Positions 20,504 to 32,291 of a stretch of 64,000 bases of DNA are shown here, piece after piece. Source of the stretch: Diphasiastrum complanatum (lineage: Eukaryota; Streptophyta; Lycopodiopsida; Lycopodiales; Lycopodiaceae); assembly GCA_029204225.1 (NCBI GenBank), contig CM055100.1, forward strand, positions 28,720,649-28,784,648, in the 5' to 3' direction. The stretch's first letter is position 1, and every line of letters begins with the position of its first letter. Under the pieces are notes generated by a model. The model was not told the origin of the DNA. It did no database searches and saw nothing but the letters and a program-made list of their open reading frames with translations. Both the position numbers and the translations under genes were made by a program.

Positions 20504-21790
20504 ATTGGGTTTAAGTTTGGGATAGATAAAAAGTGAATTGCAATTTTTTTTTTGACTTGGATAGAGAAAATATATATCTGGCATGTAAAATTTGGGCAAG
20601 TTGTATCCTTTATATGAGGGAAGGGAATGGATTATCAAGTGAGATTTTCACTAGAAAACATTCCTTTAGATCAAGCCATAAATTTATGGCACGATTCCTT
20701 AGTGAAATGATAATTGGATATGCATTCCCTTTATGCCTTACACATAATGGATTTGCTTTGCATGTTTTTGTAGAGGTTTAAATAAATGGCATTCTAAGAA
20801 AATCATGGTATCTAGGAGGCATTGCACATGCATAAGTTAGGTGTGATTGGTACAAATTATACTTGCAATATACTTTTTTCAAAATTTCTAAAAGCAGATT
20901 TTTGCCCACAAAGAAATTTCAATAGCATATCATGGAAATTTACATGCTAATAATGGTGGCCCATTAAATTCATAAATTCATAAATGACCATGCATAAAAA
21001 GTCAAACAAGGTGATCTCAAATCTCACAAGAAGCCTTGATGTTCTTCGTGTGCGCTCAAAAAACATCCAAATTGTTGGGAAAAAAACAAAATATCTTAAT
21101 GCTCAAATTCAATTAGATTAATGGCTTAACCTAAGGGGCTAGCATCTCACCATGCTAGGAGGAACATAGTTTGCATTGAGAGACAGGGAGAAGGCATGGA
21201 CTCACAAGGGTGGGTGGGCCATGTCTACAACGTGAGTCTCATGTCTAGTACTCTCCACCACCGTCCTAACTTAATTTGCACCGTTGGATGGACACATGGC
21301 ATTTAAAGTTTGTGCCTTATTCATCCTAGACCCATAATAGGGTTACCTCCAAAGACATAATAACCGAGTGAAAAGATTAGGACATAAAATCATTGGATAG
21401 GCCTGGTACGAACTCCAAGGTCCGCCACCACCAAATCCCAATCCAATTCACCTCCAATCATACATTAAATGATAATATAGATATTTTCCCATCCTATATC
21501 AAATTTACGTCTCACATTCCAGGCTGCCGCCACTGGATGCACCTCCTCTTAAACTTCCTGCCGCAGTGGCTGTAGGAGGAATGTCTTCACATGATGGTCG
21601 GCTACAGGTTTTGGCTCCGGATTCCAAGCTGCCGCATCTGGAAGCGCTTCCATCAGCTATGTCCAAATCTGGCATCTCCTTGCTGTCGCCGAATCCGGGA
21701 TTCTTTAGCCCAAAATCGCCTCTCCTCGTATCTTACAAGCACCAGATTATCTAAAACCCACCATCGTCGGATATTTTTGTAAACGCTCAG
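20500..21790. other. No supported gene
   Basis: Mostly AT-rich. The last 250 bases become GC-richer and carry short frames (21566-21754) without recognised motifs. Confidence 0.35.
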
Positions 21791-21799
21791 ATTTTGCCA

Positions 21800-22230
21800 T
21801 CGGAAGAGACCACATGGCAGTATGCCACGTGGGAAACATCCAAGTGGTCCTCCATAAACTTTATGCTGCGACCTCCACCTCTTGAGATGGAGTTTTCGTT
21901 CATTTTAGTGTAGCGCCAGTTTTAGGAGCTCTATTTTGCGATCCACGAGGAGCGGGGGTTAGCGTCACCGCCATCTCTCTCGCTCTCTGCTGCCATCGTC
22001 TTCTCCAAATCTCTGCCGCTATCATTCATCATTTGCGCAGGTTGCCCGTGGGAATCGCCAGAACCTCGCTCAGATCATCGGCTGCAGCAACCGCTCCTTG
22101 CGACCGTTTCAATCTTGCTACCGGCTTCAGCAGTCATTCGTTGCTCTTGGTAAAACAGCAGATAGGGCCAGCTTCTGGTTGTTTTCGCAATTTGTTTAGT
22201 TACCTAAATCGTGAAAAATTCTGCACATAA
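21800..22230 (+). promoter_or_regulatory. Promoter / 5' untranslated exon-like segment
   Basis: A G-box (GCCACGTGGG, about 21822) is followed by CT-rich leader-like sequence (CTCTCTCGCTCTCTGC, about 21974). A short frame from 22033 starts MRRLPVGIARTSLRSSAAA, which has an organelle-presequence-like basic/Ser/Ala composition. The T-rich DNA after 22230 resembles a first intron. It could be the start of an unseen gene or the distal 5' untranslated exon of PEX11, 11 kb downstream. Both readings are inference. Confidence 0.3.
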
Positions 22231-23285
22231 GAACTGTTCGAAGTTCTGATAGATATCTAGTGGTAAAAGTGATTGCTATTATCAAACCTTTCGATTTGCG
22301 TGCAAGGCTTATGGAAGTTCTTGTTTTTCTTGTATAGCTTGTTTATTTTGTGGTTTGGTAAGAGTGGCGCTGCGAAAGGTTCTTGGATTTGTATTTCTAT
22401 TGTTATTGCTGCCGATTCTTCCCTAGTTGATTTTGTCTGTAGGTCGGGTTAGTTTTTTTATTCTTTTGGTTTGTTTCTCGGACGTTTGACGATTAGAAAA
22501 TGTTCTTTGAAAGAAGCTTTTTGTTAATTTTTGGTGTTCATGATGTTTTTAGTAAGAAACTATGTCGATTTTTCTTTATTATTCACAGCGCTGATAAGTT
22601 TGAAAGCAAGTGAGTACTGGATAAACTCGAGACAACAAGAGGCAGCATAATTTCAAATACGCAGAATATTTGGCTTGCAAGATTGGCAGATATATGTACA
22701 TAGTTTCCTCAGCCTCGAAATCATTCCTGTCGCATAGACCAAGGTTTCACTTCTATACCAGCTTGCTGTCTGTCAGGAAAGCGGATTTCATGTCTGGCAG
22801 TTGCCTGATGCTTTTCTAAATTTGACCCTTTGCTTGGATATCTTCCAGCATCCTTTCAGTTGTTCAGCAAGCAAGTTGCACCCCTCCTCTACCAACGACT
22901 CCTGTGATGAGTAATATTGAGTGGCTATATGACATTTATTTTTGCCTTCTGGGGAACATAAATATTTTGAGACAAGGCAATGGAGCCTGGACCATCACCA
23001 GTATGGCGATTACTTCCGATATTATGGAACCAATTTTGTCAGACATCTTTGAAACCAATTGGCCTCCTTGCCTGGATGTTTAAGGCTCACATATTCAGCT
23101 TCTTGAGAGGGCTACACAAGATTGTCTCTTGCTGCTCGAACTTTTGAACGACTGCTTTAGGTAGTCAGAAGTAGGTTCTCTGGTGGCTGTAATATCTGTC
23201 CACACTTTATCCGAATAACCTGTCACCTTTTGGAGACTTGTTTTCCAAGTATTACTGATTTGTAATGACATTTTTACCAACCCAA
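22231..23285. other. No supported gene
   Basis: T-rich, intron-like sequence without recognisable coding motifs. Confidence 0.35.
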
Positions 23286-23286
23286 T

Positions 23287-23537
23287 ATATATATCATTGT
23301 TCCCCATGGCACACGTGCCTTGGGGGTAGAGGTATCGTACCAGGTGTCGTACCACGGCACGTGTGCGCACCTGTGCCATGGTACGGCACCTGGAATTTTT
23401 TTTTTGAGTTGTTTAACCAAATTTTAACGAAAAAATAATACACACGTGCCGTGGGGCCCGTGGATCTGAAGCCCCCATGACACACGTGCCGTACCAAGTG
23501 CCGTGGTACGACACTTGGAAGGAATTATGATATATAT
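23287..23537. mobile_element. Small inverted-repeat element of CACGTG words (A)
   Basis: The ends are inverted: TATATATCATTGTTCC on the left, and the complement of TATATATCATAATTCC on the right. Both arms are packed with CACGTGCCGTGG, GGTACGGCACC and GTACCACGG, which are near-palindromes centred on CG. The middle is A/T-rich. There is no coding capacity. It looks like a MITE with word-array arms. Confidence 0.5.
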
Positions 23538-23728
23538 CAAAGTTGCGGGGTCCGGACCGGACGTGCCAGGCCTGTGTCCGGGTCCGGATGCGTCCACTTG
23601 GACACATTTTTTTTAAAAAAAAATTTCTTAGCTATTTTAGTGTATAAAATAGCCAAAAAAAAAGGAGGACGCATCCGGACGCGCATGTCTGTAATATGTA
23701 TAATAATAATAATAATAATATATTATAT
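23538..23728. mobile_element. Small inverted-repeat element of GGACGCGTCC words (B)
   Basis: The left arm (GGGTCCGGACCGGACGTG, about 23550, then GGATGCGTCC) and right arm (GGACGCATCCGGACGCG, about 23664) flank an A/T-rich core. GACGC/GCGTC words recur in both orientations. Ends are less clear than in neighbours. A TAA microsatellite follows at 23700-23720. Confidence 0.4.
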
Positions 23729-23981
23729 CAATGGTTGGAGGACCCGGACGTGTCCAGGGTGGACGCGTTTTTTTTTTTGTTTTTAAATTTCTTTTAGTGT
23801 ATTAAGTTTTTTTTAAAAAAAAAGGACGCGTCTAGCGTTCGGACGCGGACGCGGACGTGAAATGGCCACGTCCGAGGTGGGCGTGCATGTCTGTGTTAAA
23901 AAAAAAAAGTGCATCCACCCCGGACGCGTCCAGACGTGGACGCGCCCCTGGCGAGTCCGCGTCCGGGTCCTCCAACCATTG
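23729..23981. mobile_element. MITE-like element with perfect 22 bp terminal inverted repeats (C)
   Basis: Bases 23729-23750 (starting CAATGGTTGGAGGACC) are the exact reverse complement of 23960-23981. AT-rich TATAATAAT-type sequence lies outside both ends. The interior alternates poly-T/poly-A with arrays of GGACGCGTCC-type words. Length 253 bp, no coding capacity. It is the best-defined member of a cluster of related elements. Confidence 0.65.
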
Positions 23982-23994
23982 ATTATTATATATA

Positions 23995-24180
23995 TATCAA
24001 ACATGAATGGGGCGGACGTGGACGCGCATTTAGGAACGTGTCCGGATGCGGTTTTTTTTTCCCTCATAAAATAGCAAAAAAACCGAAAAAAGTGGACGCG
24101 TCCGACCCACGTTCGGGTCCAGACGGCGGATGCGGACGCTAAAAGGCCGCGTTCGGCCCGGACCCACCCTCATGTCTATA
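23995..24180. mobile_element. Small inverted-repeat element of GGACGCG words (D)
   Basis: The left end (ACATGAATGGGGCGG, about 24001) resembles the complement of the right end (CCGGACCCACCCTCATGT, about 24158-24175). Arms again carry GGACGCGTCC-type words and the core is A/T-rich. Confidence 0.4.
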
Positions 24181-24184
24181 TAAT

Positions 24185-24295
24185 ATCATAGTTCCCATGA
24201 CACGAGTGCCGTGGGAGTGTACGGCACGACACGACACGTGGGAGTGTATGGCATGACACGTGCCGTGGCACACGTGTTGTGCCACGGTACTTCTT
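24185..24295. repeat. CACGTG word cluster (E)
   Basis: ATATCATAGTTCCCATGACACG opens a run of GTGCCGTGG, GGCACGACACG and CACGTGCCGTGG words. The start matches the start of element A (23287), so this is probably one end of another copy. Confidence 0.4.
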
Positions 24296-24663
24296 TTTTT
24301 TTAATTTTAATTTTTTTTTTTAAAAACCCATATATAAGCGTCTATATAATATTGGAGTATATATATAAGTTTTCAAATGTGTTCGCAAATTTTTTTAAAA
24401 CTTATATAGATACTTATATATAGACACTTATATATATATTTCAAGTATATAAGTAATTGGAAATGATGCAATCCTGAAAAATACCAGGATTAAGATGGAT
24501 AAAGCTCCATAAGACCATCGACAATTGATGCATGTGCGTAAAATGAGAATTTGAATATGAGCTTCAATCTTGAACAAATAGCTAGACAAAACAATTAGAG
24601 ATGGTCTATACAAATCAGTGAAACCTTGTCATCTATTGTACAATTAGTGAAACCTTGTCACAG

Positions 24664-24745
24664 ATTGTACCATAGTTGCACTGCGATTCAGAATCACAGT
24701 CTGAATCGCGGTTCAGAATCGCGATTCGGAATCCTAGAATCGTTT
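24664..24745. repeat. GAATCGCGATTC word cluster (F)
   Basis: CCATAGTTGCACTGCGATTC begins a run in which GAATCGC and GCGATTC alternate. The opening CATAGTTGCAC is the same as at 37322 (element I). No matching right end was found. Confidence 0.4.
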
Positions 24746-24858
24746 AGAATTGTTTTTTTTGGGGCAATTTGGGTATCAGATGAAAGCTCTAATTAAGAGC
24801 ATTATTACTGTGTAGTTTGCCGAATATTTCGGGTACAGGATGGTCTAGTTCAGGTGCA

Positions 24859-25140
24859 TTAATCCATGTTGGGTTCTGTCAAGGATAAAAATTCAAAACT
24901 AACCTCTAGTCTGTTCGCTACGATCCCAGATGGTCCCAGTGGGACAGGGACAGAGATAGAGAAGTGTAGAGCAATTGTACCTCGCTTTTTGCTTCGGGGG
25001 GCACTGCCCCCCGATCCCCCCGACAACAGTAGCGGGGGGGGAGGGGCGCTGCCCCCCCTGCACCCCCTTGTAGATAAAAATGGGTCCAAATGCGCGTGAG
25101 AAGGGCCCAATATTTATTCCCCCAACTGTATGCACATTGC
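24859..25140 (-). repeat. GC-rich repeat with G and C runs
   Basis: The block 24996-25075 alternates runs such as GGGGGGCACTGCCCCCC and GGGGCGCTGCCCCCC, each a palindrome around C(A/G)CTG. Open frames on both strands here are by-products of composition. It is probably a repetitive-element fragment. Confidence 0.4.
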
Positions 25141-25169
25141 ACTCACATCTCCAGTGAAATGATTGCAAA

Positions 25170-26700
25170 AATGATCATCATCCATATAGTTGATAGTTTG
25201 GGCTCTAAAAAGGCCAAAGGCATTAGGTATTTCTAAGGTCTCACAAAACGTAATGTCTGTGAATTGCAAACTTATCACACACTCCATGGACAATGATTGG
25301 CCTTATTGTTATCTGCTTGCATAGTTGATTGTTTCTATAATGGATAGCGGACCGGTAGGAGGTTTGGCAACCCTTAAGGTGCTCAATAGGCACCATTTTG
25401 ATAATTTCCAACATGTTGAGCAAGCCTTGAACAACCTATCAAGGATCAAGTAACAGTCTTAATGCAAAGCATGACTTGCTATAAAAGGAACTTAGCTATG
25501 CTTCCGTACCAATTTCAAATGGTTCAATATTGTTCCTTCTGATGGTTTGCTGTTATGATTTTAGATGGTTCAGTCAGTGCATGTCTAATCAGTGCATCGG
25601 CAATAGATATGATGCATAGGGCATTTCGGTTCCAAATATTTGCAGCTATGACATTTTGCAAAAAGCCTTCACAACACATTCACGACAATTTGATGAGATG
25701 CTAATGTGCACTCTCGTTAACTCAAGTGGCCTCCAAAGGTCTTAGGATCTTGTTGGACTTATTGCACTACACCCGATATGTGCTAATGGTTTTCTAAACT
25801 GGCAATAGCTAACCTATAACAACTAGTGGTAGCTAACCTATAACAACTAGTGGGGCCCTTCCTGTCTCAGTTAAGCTAACTGATGGCATACTTAAGTATC
25901 CCTAATTCCCTAACGGGATAGTGGGAACATGCCCTTAGGGTGCCGGTTTCATTAGCAGCTAAGTTGACAACATTTTAGATGCACTAATCAATGAATTAGT
26001 GAATCAATTATCGCACTTTCCAGATCGCCAACAATCTAAGAGATGGATCGGTTTTCTTTACAAGGGAGAACACTAATGGTTGGAAATTTTAAAGGATGTG
26101 CAATTTATTATTTATATCTATTTTTTTTGATAGCTTAGTTAATCAGCTAATATTTTTGACAATTTCCATAATTATTTAAAAATAAAGTAATGAGAAAAAT
26201 TTCAGTTTTTTTAAAAATCCGAGAAATCCTTATCCTAATTTTTGTATCACTTCCTAGAACACGTTCTAGAATGTTCCGGAACGTGGCATGTATCTATGGT
26301 GGAAACATTGCTTGGAAAGTAATGGCTACAATGGGAAGCAACAATTTTGTTGAGAGGAAGAGGAGAGCCATGGACACACAAAGTTTACTATTTGGGAAAA
26401 TAAAAGACTAGGCAGAAAAAAGATGTTATATGGCTTAAGAAAACACTTATGAAGGAGAAGGAAGCTCAAAGAGATGACAACGCTCTTTGTGCGTTTCTAG
26501 GGTATAGGGACACCTTTGCTCGGTTGACATGCCATCCTGCAGAGCAACACAATAAAGTTTTGACAATGCAGGGCGACCATCGAAGTTCGGTTAGACCTGA
26601 TGAGTCCTCAATAGGAGTTACAAGCAACAACCTTGATCCACCTAGGAGGGAGCATTGGAGGTACATTCTATATGCAATCCATCTCCATCACTTCCACTAA
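25170..26700. other. No supported gene
   Basis: Only short frames. A small palindromic stretch at 26255-26287 (AGAACACGTTCTAG, then GTTCCGGAACG) resembles the word clusters elsewhere. Confidence 0.35.
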
Positions 26701-26703
26701 GCA

Positions 26704-26705
<2 letters not shown>

Positions 26706-26789
<84 letters not shown>
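26706..26789 (+). repeat. (AG)n microsatellite, about 84 bp
   Basis: Perfect AG dinucleotides. It forms the left border of a reverse-strand LINE-like fragment whose right border is the GA tract at 28021. Confidence 0.98.
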
Positions 26790-26792
<3 letters not shown>

Positions 26793-27059
26793 TATTAACG
26801 TCTTTTGATGTCAAACGGCATATAAGACCAAATAAATACATCTCAAGTGTGATAGATACTGAAAGGAGCATGTAAATGTCTCCCTAAACAAACGACAACG
26901 ACTAGCTAAAGAAATTGGTCTATCAAGACCAGATAAAAACTTTAAAATGCTCTTGGACATGGAAGTCCGAAATATGGTACAATGGGGTGTCATATAACTA
27001 TATAGAGACCGTTTGAACTATGTGATAGATCATGTCACCACTGAAACACTGTTGAAGAA

Positions 27060-28017
27060 AGCAAGTATAGAAGACGATGCAGGTACTAGTGTTGAAGCAT
27101 TGGGTCTACGCCCATGAGCTCTAGGTCTCAGAGGCCTCCTGGTAACTCTAGCATGTGATCTGGAGACAGTACGCTGATGACGATCGTGATGAGAGTCCCG
27201 AGGTAAGATATCTACCTCATCCTCTGATAAAATATCGGCATCTGCTCTAGATCGTCTCTTGGAGAAAAAGGAGGTAATCTGAGTCTGTCAGGAGTCATGG
27301 TATTCATACTGATCTCTCTGACAAATATCTCTACGGAGCAGGAACATCTCACGAAGCATCAGTGCCACACATCGAGGGTCAACATATGAAATGAGAGAGC
27401 GAAGTGTGACTGGAGAATCCCGGAAAAGATCTGTGAATCTCATCTGAATAGGAAATGCTCCTCTGACTCCACCTCACCTAATGTGCACATCGGACAAAGT
27501 CTGCTCATATGAGGGATGCCCTGGAATCGCCCTGTCTCCACATATAGCTGGTGTGAGGAGACTTGGAACTGACCCAATGTAAAACGGAGGCAGTGTGAAA
27601 GCCCGCTATCCAAATAACGAGGCAAAACTGGGACCCCAACACTGTCTAGCTCTAGGAAACTGGAGCGATAGAAGTCCGGTTTGACCCCCAAGGGCCCTTG
27701 CCAAGTCACTCGAGAATATGCATGATAAATAACCTCCTGATATATTGATGCGAACCCACTGGAAGATCAGAAATGTCAATGTCGTATATGCGTAGAAGAC
27801 GAGTAGCCTGGGAGTACCATGATAACTGATGACCCTGAAAATGAAGCTGCTGAGAAGAGAGAAAAGCTATGCGTGGATAGCGTGAAACCGGAAGACTCAT
27901 CACCCTTTGGATGTATGTGATCAACCTGAAAATAGCCTCAACTCGTAGTGGAATGACGGCAAACTCAGCAAGTATAACCTGGTGAGGAACAGATGGTTTG
28001 GCCCGGATTATGCGATT

Positions 28018-28018
<1 letters not shown>
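27060..28018 (-). pseudogene. Non-LTR retrotransposon (LINE) ORF2 C-terminal fragment
   Basis: On the reverse strand, 28018 to 27706 reads KPSVPHQVILAEFAVIPLRV then YIQRVMSLPVSRYPRIAF. The next frame (27709-27440) gives RFTLGQFQVSSHQLYVETGR, RLCPMCTLGEVESEEHFLFR. The H-x-L-x-(V/I)-E-x-GR ... C-x-x-C ... E-E-HF(L/V)F segment is the zinc-binding tail of LINE-type reverse transcriptase ORFs. A further frame continues with TLRSLISYVDPRCVALML. At least two frameshifts and a stop show it is dead. The RT and endonuclease domains are missing, as in a 5'-truncated insertion. Family recognition is from the tail motif only. Confidence 0.55.

Positions 28019-28020
<2 letters not shown>

Positions 28021-28084
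<64 letters not shown>
28021..28084 (+). repeat. (GA)n microsatellite, about 64 bp
   Basis: Perfect GA dinucleotides directly abutting the 5'-truncated end of the LINE-like fragment. Confidence 0.98.
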
Positions 28085-28086
<2 letters not shown>

Positions 28087-29829
28087 CAACTCAGGCCCCT
28101 ATCTATACTATTGTACAAGCTCACATACATAAAAAAATGTTTCAAATTGGTCATTTGCTGTCCAAGATGCTTGCACACAAAGCTAGATGGGAAAAAAGTT
28201 CAAGAAAACTAGTTTTGCACACAAAACTAGGCGTACTTTTCTATGTTGCCCGAGAACCCTACCCTATCATTTTTCTCATAATAGCACTAGAAATGAATCT
28301 TGCCAACTATCTTGGCTTAAATCAGATTGCAACAGGCTGATTCGAAACGACTACAAGCTCCAAACAATGCCATCCTCAAAGATGGAAAATACACCTAATA
28401 TAATCTTTACGCTTTATTGGGTATATGCTAAAAAAGTTCAACTAGTCACTCAATCATGTTCCATTAAAGATGTCTACTTTTAAGAAGGATCTTTTGTCCA
28501 CTTTATGGAGAGATTATTGTCCATCGTCATCTTTACAAAGGGAGGGACCTTGCTTTGCTATCACTACTTTGTGTTGAGGATTTATAATCAAAGCTCCACA
28601 TATTCTTATTGGCTTGATTTACAGCACCCATTCCTAGTGGTGTCCAGAATATAAACGATGCAGAGGTGAGATCATAGCTACAAGGGTTCTTACTGAGGAT
28701 TGTGCACATATCGATGCCTTTTCCAGGAAGGCTACCTTAGCCTACATCTCTTAGTAGCTCTCGAAATTTTATTTTGAAGGAGCTCAATCATTGTAACAAC
28801 CAAGCAAATGTTGATTTTAGCAGAATTGAAAGGGGGATTTTTCATTTGTGTTTGAAATGTTCAAATATAAAACTTAAATCTTTGGGGCCCCAAGATCCCA
28901 AAAGTTGGCTTGCAAACATCCGATCTCAATCCTTTTTCAAAGTAATAAAAATCTAAAAATAGTTTTTCCTTTAAATTTTTTTACCTTCCGTATTTATGGA
29001 ATGGAATGTTCCAAATCTTTATTAGAATGTTTCAACCCAAAAGGTTGGGAATGGGTATCTATGGTCAATAGTCAATGCATATAACTTCATTTCTGGGACA
29101 CACTTACATGGATCAGCAAATGCTTTATGTTTTCTTTTCCTGAGACATACTAAACAAGGATGAGAAGGTGCTTTTGTGTCTCTTGAACTTTTAGAATGGA
29201 AAGCAACACATCTTTGAGTTTCTTCACATTCTCTTCTATAAGGAGAGAGTCTTATTTGTTTTTCACTTACTCATGTAGTGCAAAAATCCACGGGCCATGC
29301 TTAAACGGTGTGAATTGCTCACTTTCGCCATCACCAATCTAGTCTGCGTTCAATGAATTATGATGCATAATGATCACAGAATATGTCCAAAAAATTGGTG
29401 CCCTATTATATGATTATAATAAGCCTTTATTACTTGCCCCGTGCCTCTGTCCTCCATCCCGGTGCTCTACTTGCTCTTTGAAGTCAGATCTATAGGACAA
29501 GCACTCGACCAGGGCTGGCAGATTGATGGAATGAGAATATTTGTTTGAATGACATGTTAAGGGAAAAGATTTTCGGTTGCTGAAATTTTGACTTTCAAAA
29601 GTTGATTGTTTTATCTTCGTTCTATTTGAATTCACATGCAAGTTCGTTGAAGAAAGAGAATCGTCATTCTTTGAAACCGTCAAAGATTTTTGAAGAGCCA
29701 CCATATATTGAAGAATTTTACAACAAATTTTGTGGAACCAGCAAAGATTTTTTAAACCAATTTTTTTTTGTAAAACCAATAGATTTTATATTGACTCTTG
29801 AATGTCATACAATGGGAAGTTTAAATGAT
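28085..29829. other. No supported gene
   Basis: Scattered short frames only. The last ~200 bases lead into Copia gag with no LTR or primer site, so the Copia is truncated on its left. Confidence 0.35.
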
Positions 29830-32291
29830 GTAGTATTATCTGACAGTTAACTTGACAGCACAAATTTTAGCAGCTGGAAATTCAAGATGCGAAATATTAT
29901 TGTGGATCGAGAACATTGGGATATTGTAATAGTTAACAAAGTCTCCCCCACAACCAATAGAGAATTGCAAGAGTATATGAAATGGCTTCAATCATTAACT
30001 TATCAAAGATATGATTATTCCACTATCAAAGATGTTGCTGGATCCAAGGAAGTCTGGGATATTCTCAAGAATTTGTACGAGAATGTTCACCAATCTATGG
30101 TTTTGTACTTAACAAATAAGCTACATACTTTATAACTGGATCCAAGGGAATCAATGATGGATTATCATACACGGGTAAAAGATCTTCGAGGACAATTTAT
30201 GACGGTTGGAGAAAGTGTCCTAAATTCAGTATTAGTATCTACTATCCATTATGCTTCTTTAGCTTACCACTAGCTTATCAGAATTTTGTCATGATATTTA
30301 TCTTTATGGGAAACCGGACCTACTTTTGATGAATTGAATGCTATCATGTTACAAGAGGAAATGAGACGTCATAATCTCATGAACAGGGAAGATATCAAAG
30401 AACAAGCGTCCATAGCAAAGCAACAGGGACAAAATTCGACGAAAGGTGAAAAGTGCAAAAAGAAACAAGGGGAAGAAAAAGAAGCAAGGGAATTGGGAGA
30501 ACAACAATAAATTAAACCAACAAGAAGATGAAGACAAAGGCAAATTTCAACAGGAAAGAAAAATGTTTTATTTGCGGTAAGAAAGGTCATTATGCAAAAG
30601 AATGTTGGAAAAACATGTTTAGCAGGAGGGCTTGGTACGAAATTGAGTGCTTTGGATCATCAAAGGGTATGCTCAACAGGAATCGATTGACTATGAAGAA
30701 ACTCTTGCACCAGTTGCTAAGTTGACTACTATGAGGACAATATTATCATTGGCAGCTCAGTTTGGTTGGGATATCCAACAAATGGATGTCAAGTGTGCAC
30801 TGAATGGCTTTCTAGAGAAGGAATGTATGTGGAGCAGCTAGAGGGATACATGGTAACAGGACATGAAGACAATATTTGCAAGTTGACATTATATGAACTT
30901 AAGCAAGCACCTAGGGCATGGTTTACGAGGATTGATACATACTTTGTGGAACTTCGTTCCCAGAGGAGTAGTGCCCAACATACACTTTATGTTATGGCAT
31001 AAAATAATTAGATTGTTATTGTAGTGATGTATGTTGATGATCTTATCATCATAGGTTCTAATCAATTTTTAGTTCAGAATATTAAAAAAGATCTCTCATT
31101 AGATATGAAAAATCTTGGCTCACTATAGTACTTTTTAGGAATTGAGCTATGGAGAGCAGCACATGGTCTATCTATTTCTCAATCTAAGTATGCACATGAA
31201 CTTTTTAAAATTTGGGTTGTTAAAATGCAAAGCTATCTTAACTCCATATGATTCTGGGTGTAAGCCTACAAAAGCTGAGGAAGATTAAGATGTTGGAAGT
31301 TTGACCTATCTTACAATTATGCTGTTAGTATGGTTAGTTAGTTTATGGCTAAGCCTAAGTAGGTTCGCTGGAAAGCCGTGAAGCGGATACTTAGATGTGT
31401 TAAAGGTACTTTACGGTTTGGTATCTTTTATGGAAGACAAGATGATGTACAATTGTAGGGGTATGTTGGTGCAGATTGTGTTGGAGATGTGAAAGATTGA
31501 CGATTGACTACAGGTTATGTTTTCAATCTTGGATCAGGTTCTATAACTTGGAGTTTAAAGAAGCAACCTACCATTGCATTATTATCTACAGAGGCGAATA
31601 TCGAGCTACTATGAGTGCAGCATGTGAGGCAATTTGGTTACGAAGGATTCTACATGATCTTCATATGGAGCAGGAAACACCCATAGTGCTTCAATGTGAT
31701 AACTAGAGTTGCATCAAGTTGACAAAAAGTACGGTTTTTCACAGGAGATAAAAACATATTGAAGTACAACATTTCATCACAGAGAAACTTTGGAATCATG
31801 AAGTTGAGCTTATCTATTGTCCTATAGAAGAACAAGTTGTAGATATCTAAGGGATTCGGTAAAAATAAATTTGTGGAGTTTAGAGAACTTCTAGGACAGG
31901 GGAGTGCTAGAAATTAATGTTAATTTGACCCCTAATGTTAATGGGCCATGCTTGTGAGCTATGTTTAGAGCCCTATGTTATCTGCATTAGCTATAGGTAA
32001 TTTTTGCATGTAGTAGGCGCTACAAGTCAATTTCAGGATTTATGTTTTTGGCTTAGTAATAGATTTGGGAAATTATTTAGATCAAGCTTTTTGCTTTTAG
32101 CTTTTGTAAGGCTACTAAAAATCTATATAAGGACTGGCACCCCACCTCTCCCTCCCTTATTCTATTGTGGCTTGTTTCAGACTTATGATTAATCTGAATT
32201 ATGTTCCTTTGTTCAATCATCTTGTTGTGTGTGTGAGTACTAATACAATTAGTCTACTCCTCTATCTTGAATTATAGTCAATATTCTGACA
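29830..32291 (+). mobile_element. Truncated, internally deleted Ty1/Copia
   Basis: Gag begins near 29830 (KFKMRNIIVDREHWDIVI, SKEVWDILKNLYENVHQS), with a CCHC knuckle at about 30561-30606 (CFICGKKGHYAKEC). At about 30654 the sequence jumps straight to RT (GYAQQESIDYEETLAPVAKL, MDVKCALNGFLEKE), so protease and integrase are missing. RT continues through YVDDLIIIGSN (about 31030) and RNase H (about 31380-31850) with many stops and frameshifts. A 3' LTR ends the element at 32291. There is no 5' LTR. It is the same family as 39673-48679, judged by gag and LTR similarity. Confidence 0.88.
31905..32291 (+). repeat. 3' LTR of the truncated Copia
   Basis: Starts TGCTAGAAATTAATG after GACAGGGGAG and ends ATTCTGACA. 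It shares TTAGAAATTAATGTT, TATATAAGGA and GGCRCCCCACCTC with the LTR at 39673. A TATA box (CTATATAAGGA) is near 32121. Confidence 0.82.

Noticed and set aside
26633-26875. Frames rich in Arg-Glu or Ser-Leu repeats at the GA tracts
   Set aside because: Direct translations of (GA)n or (CT)n microsatellites.
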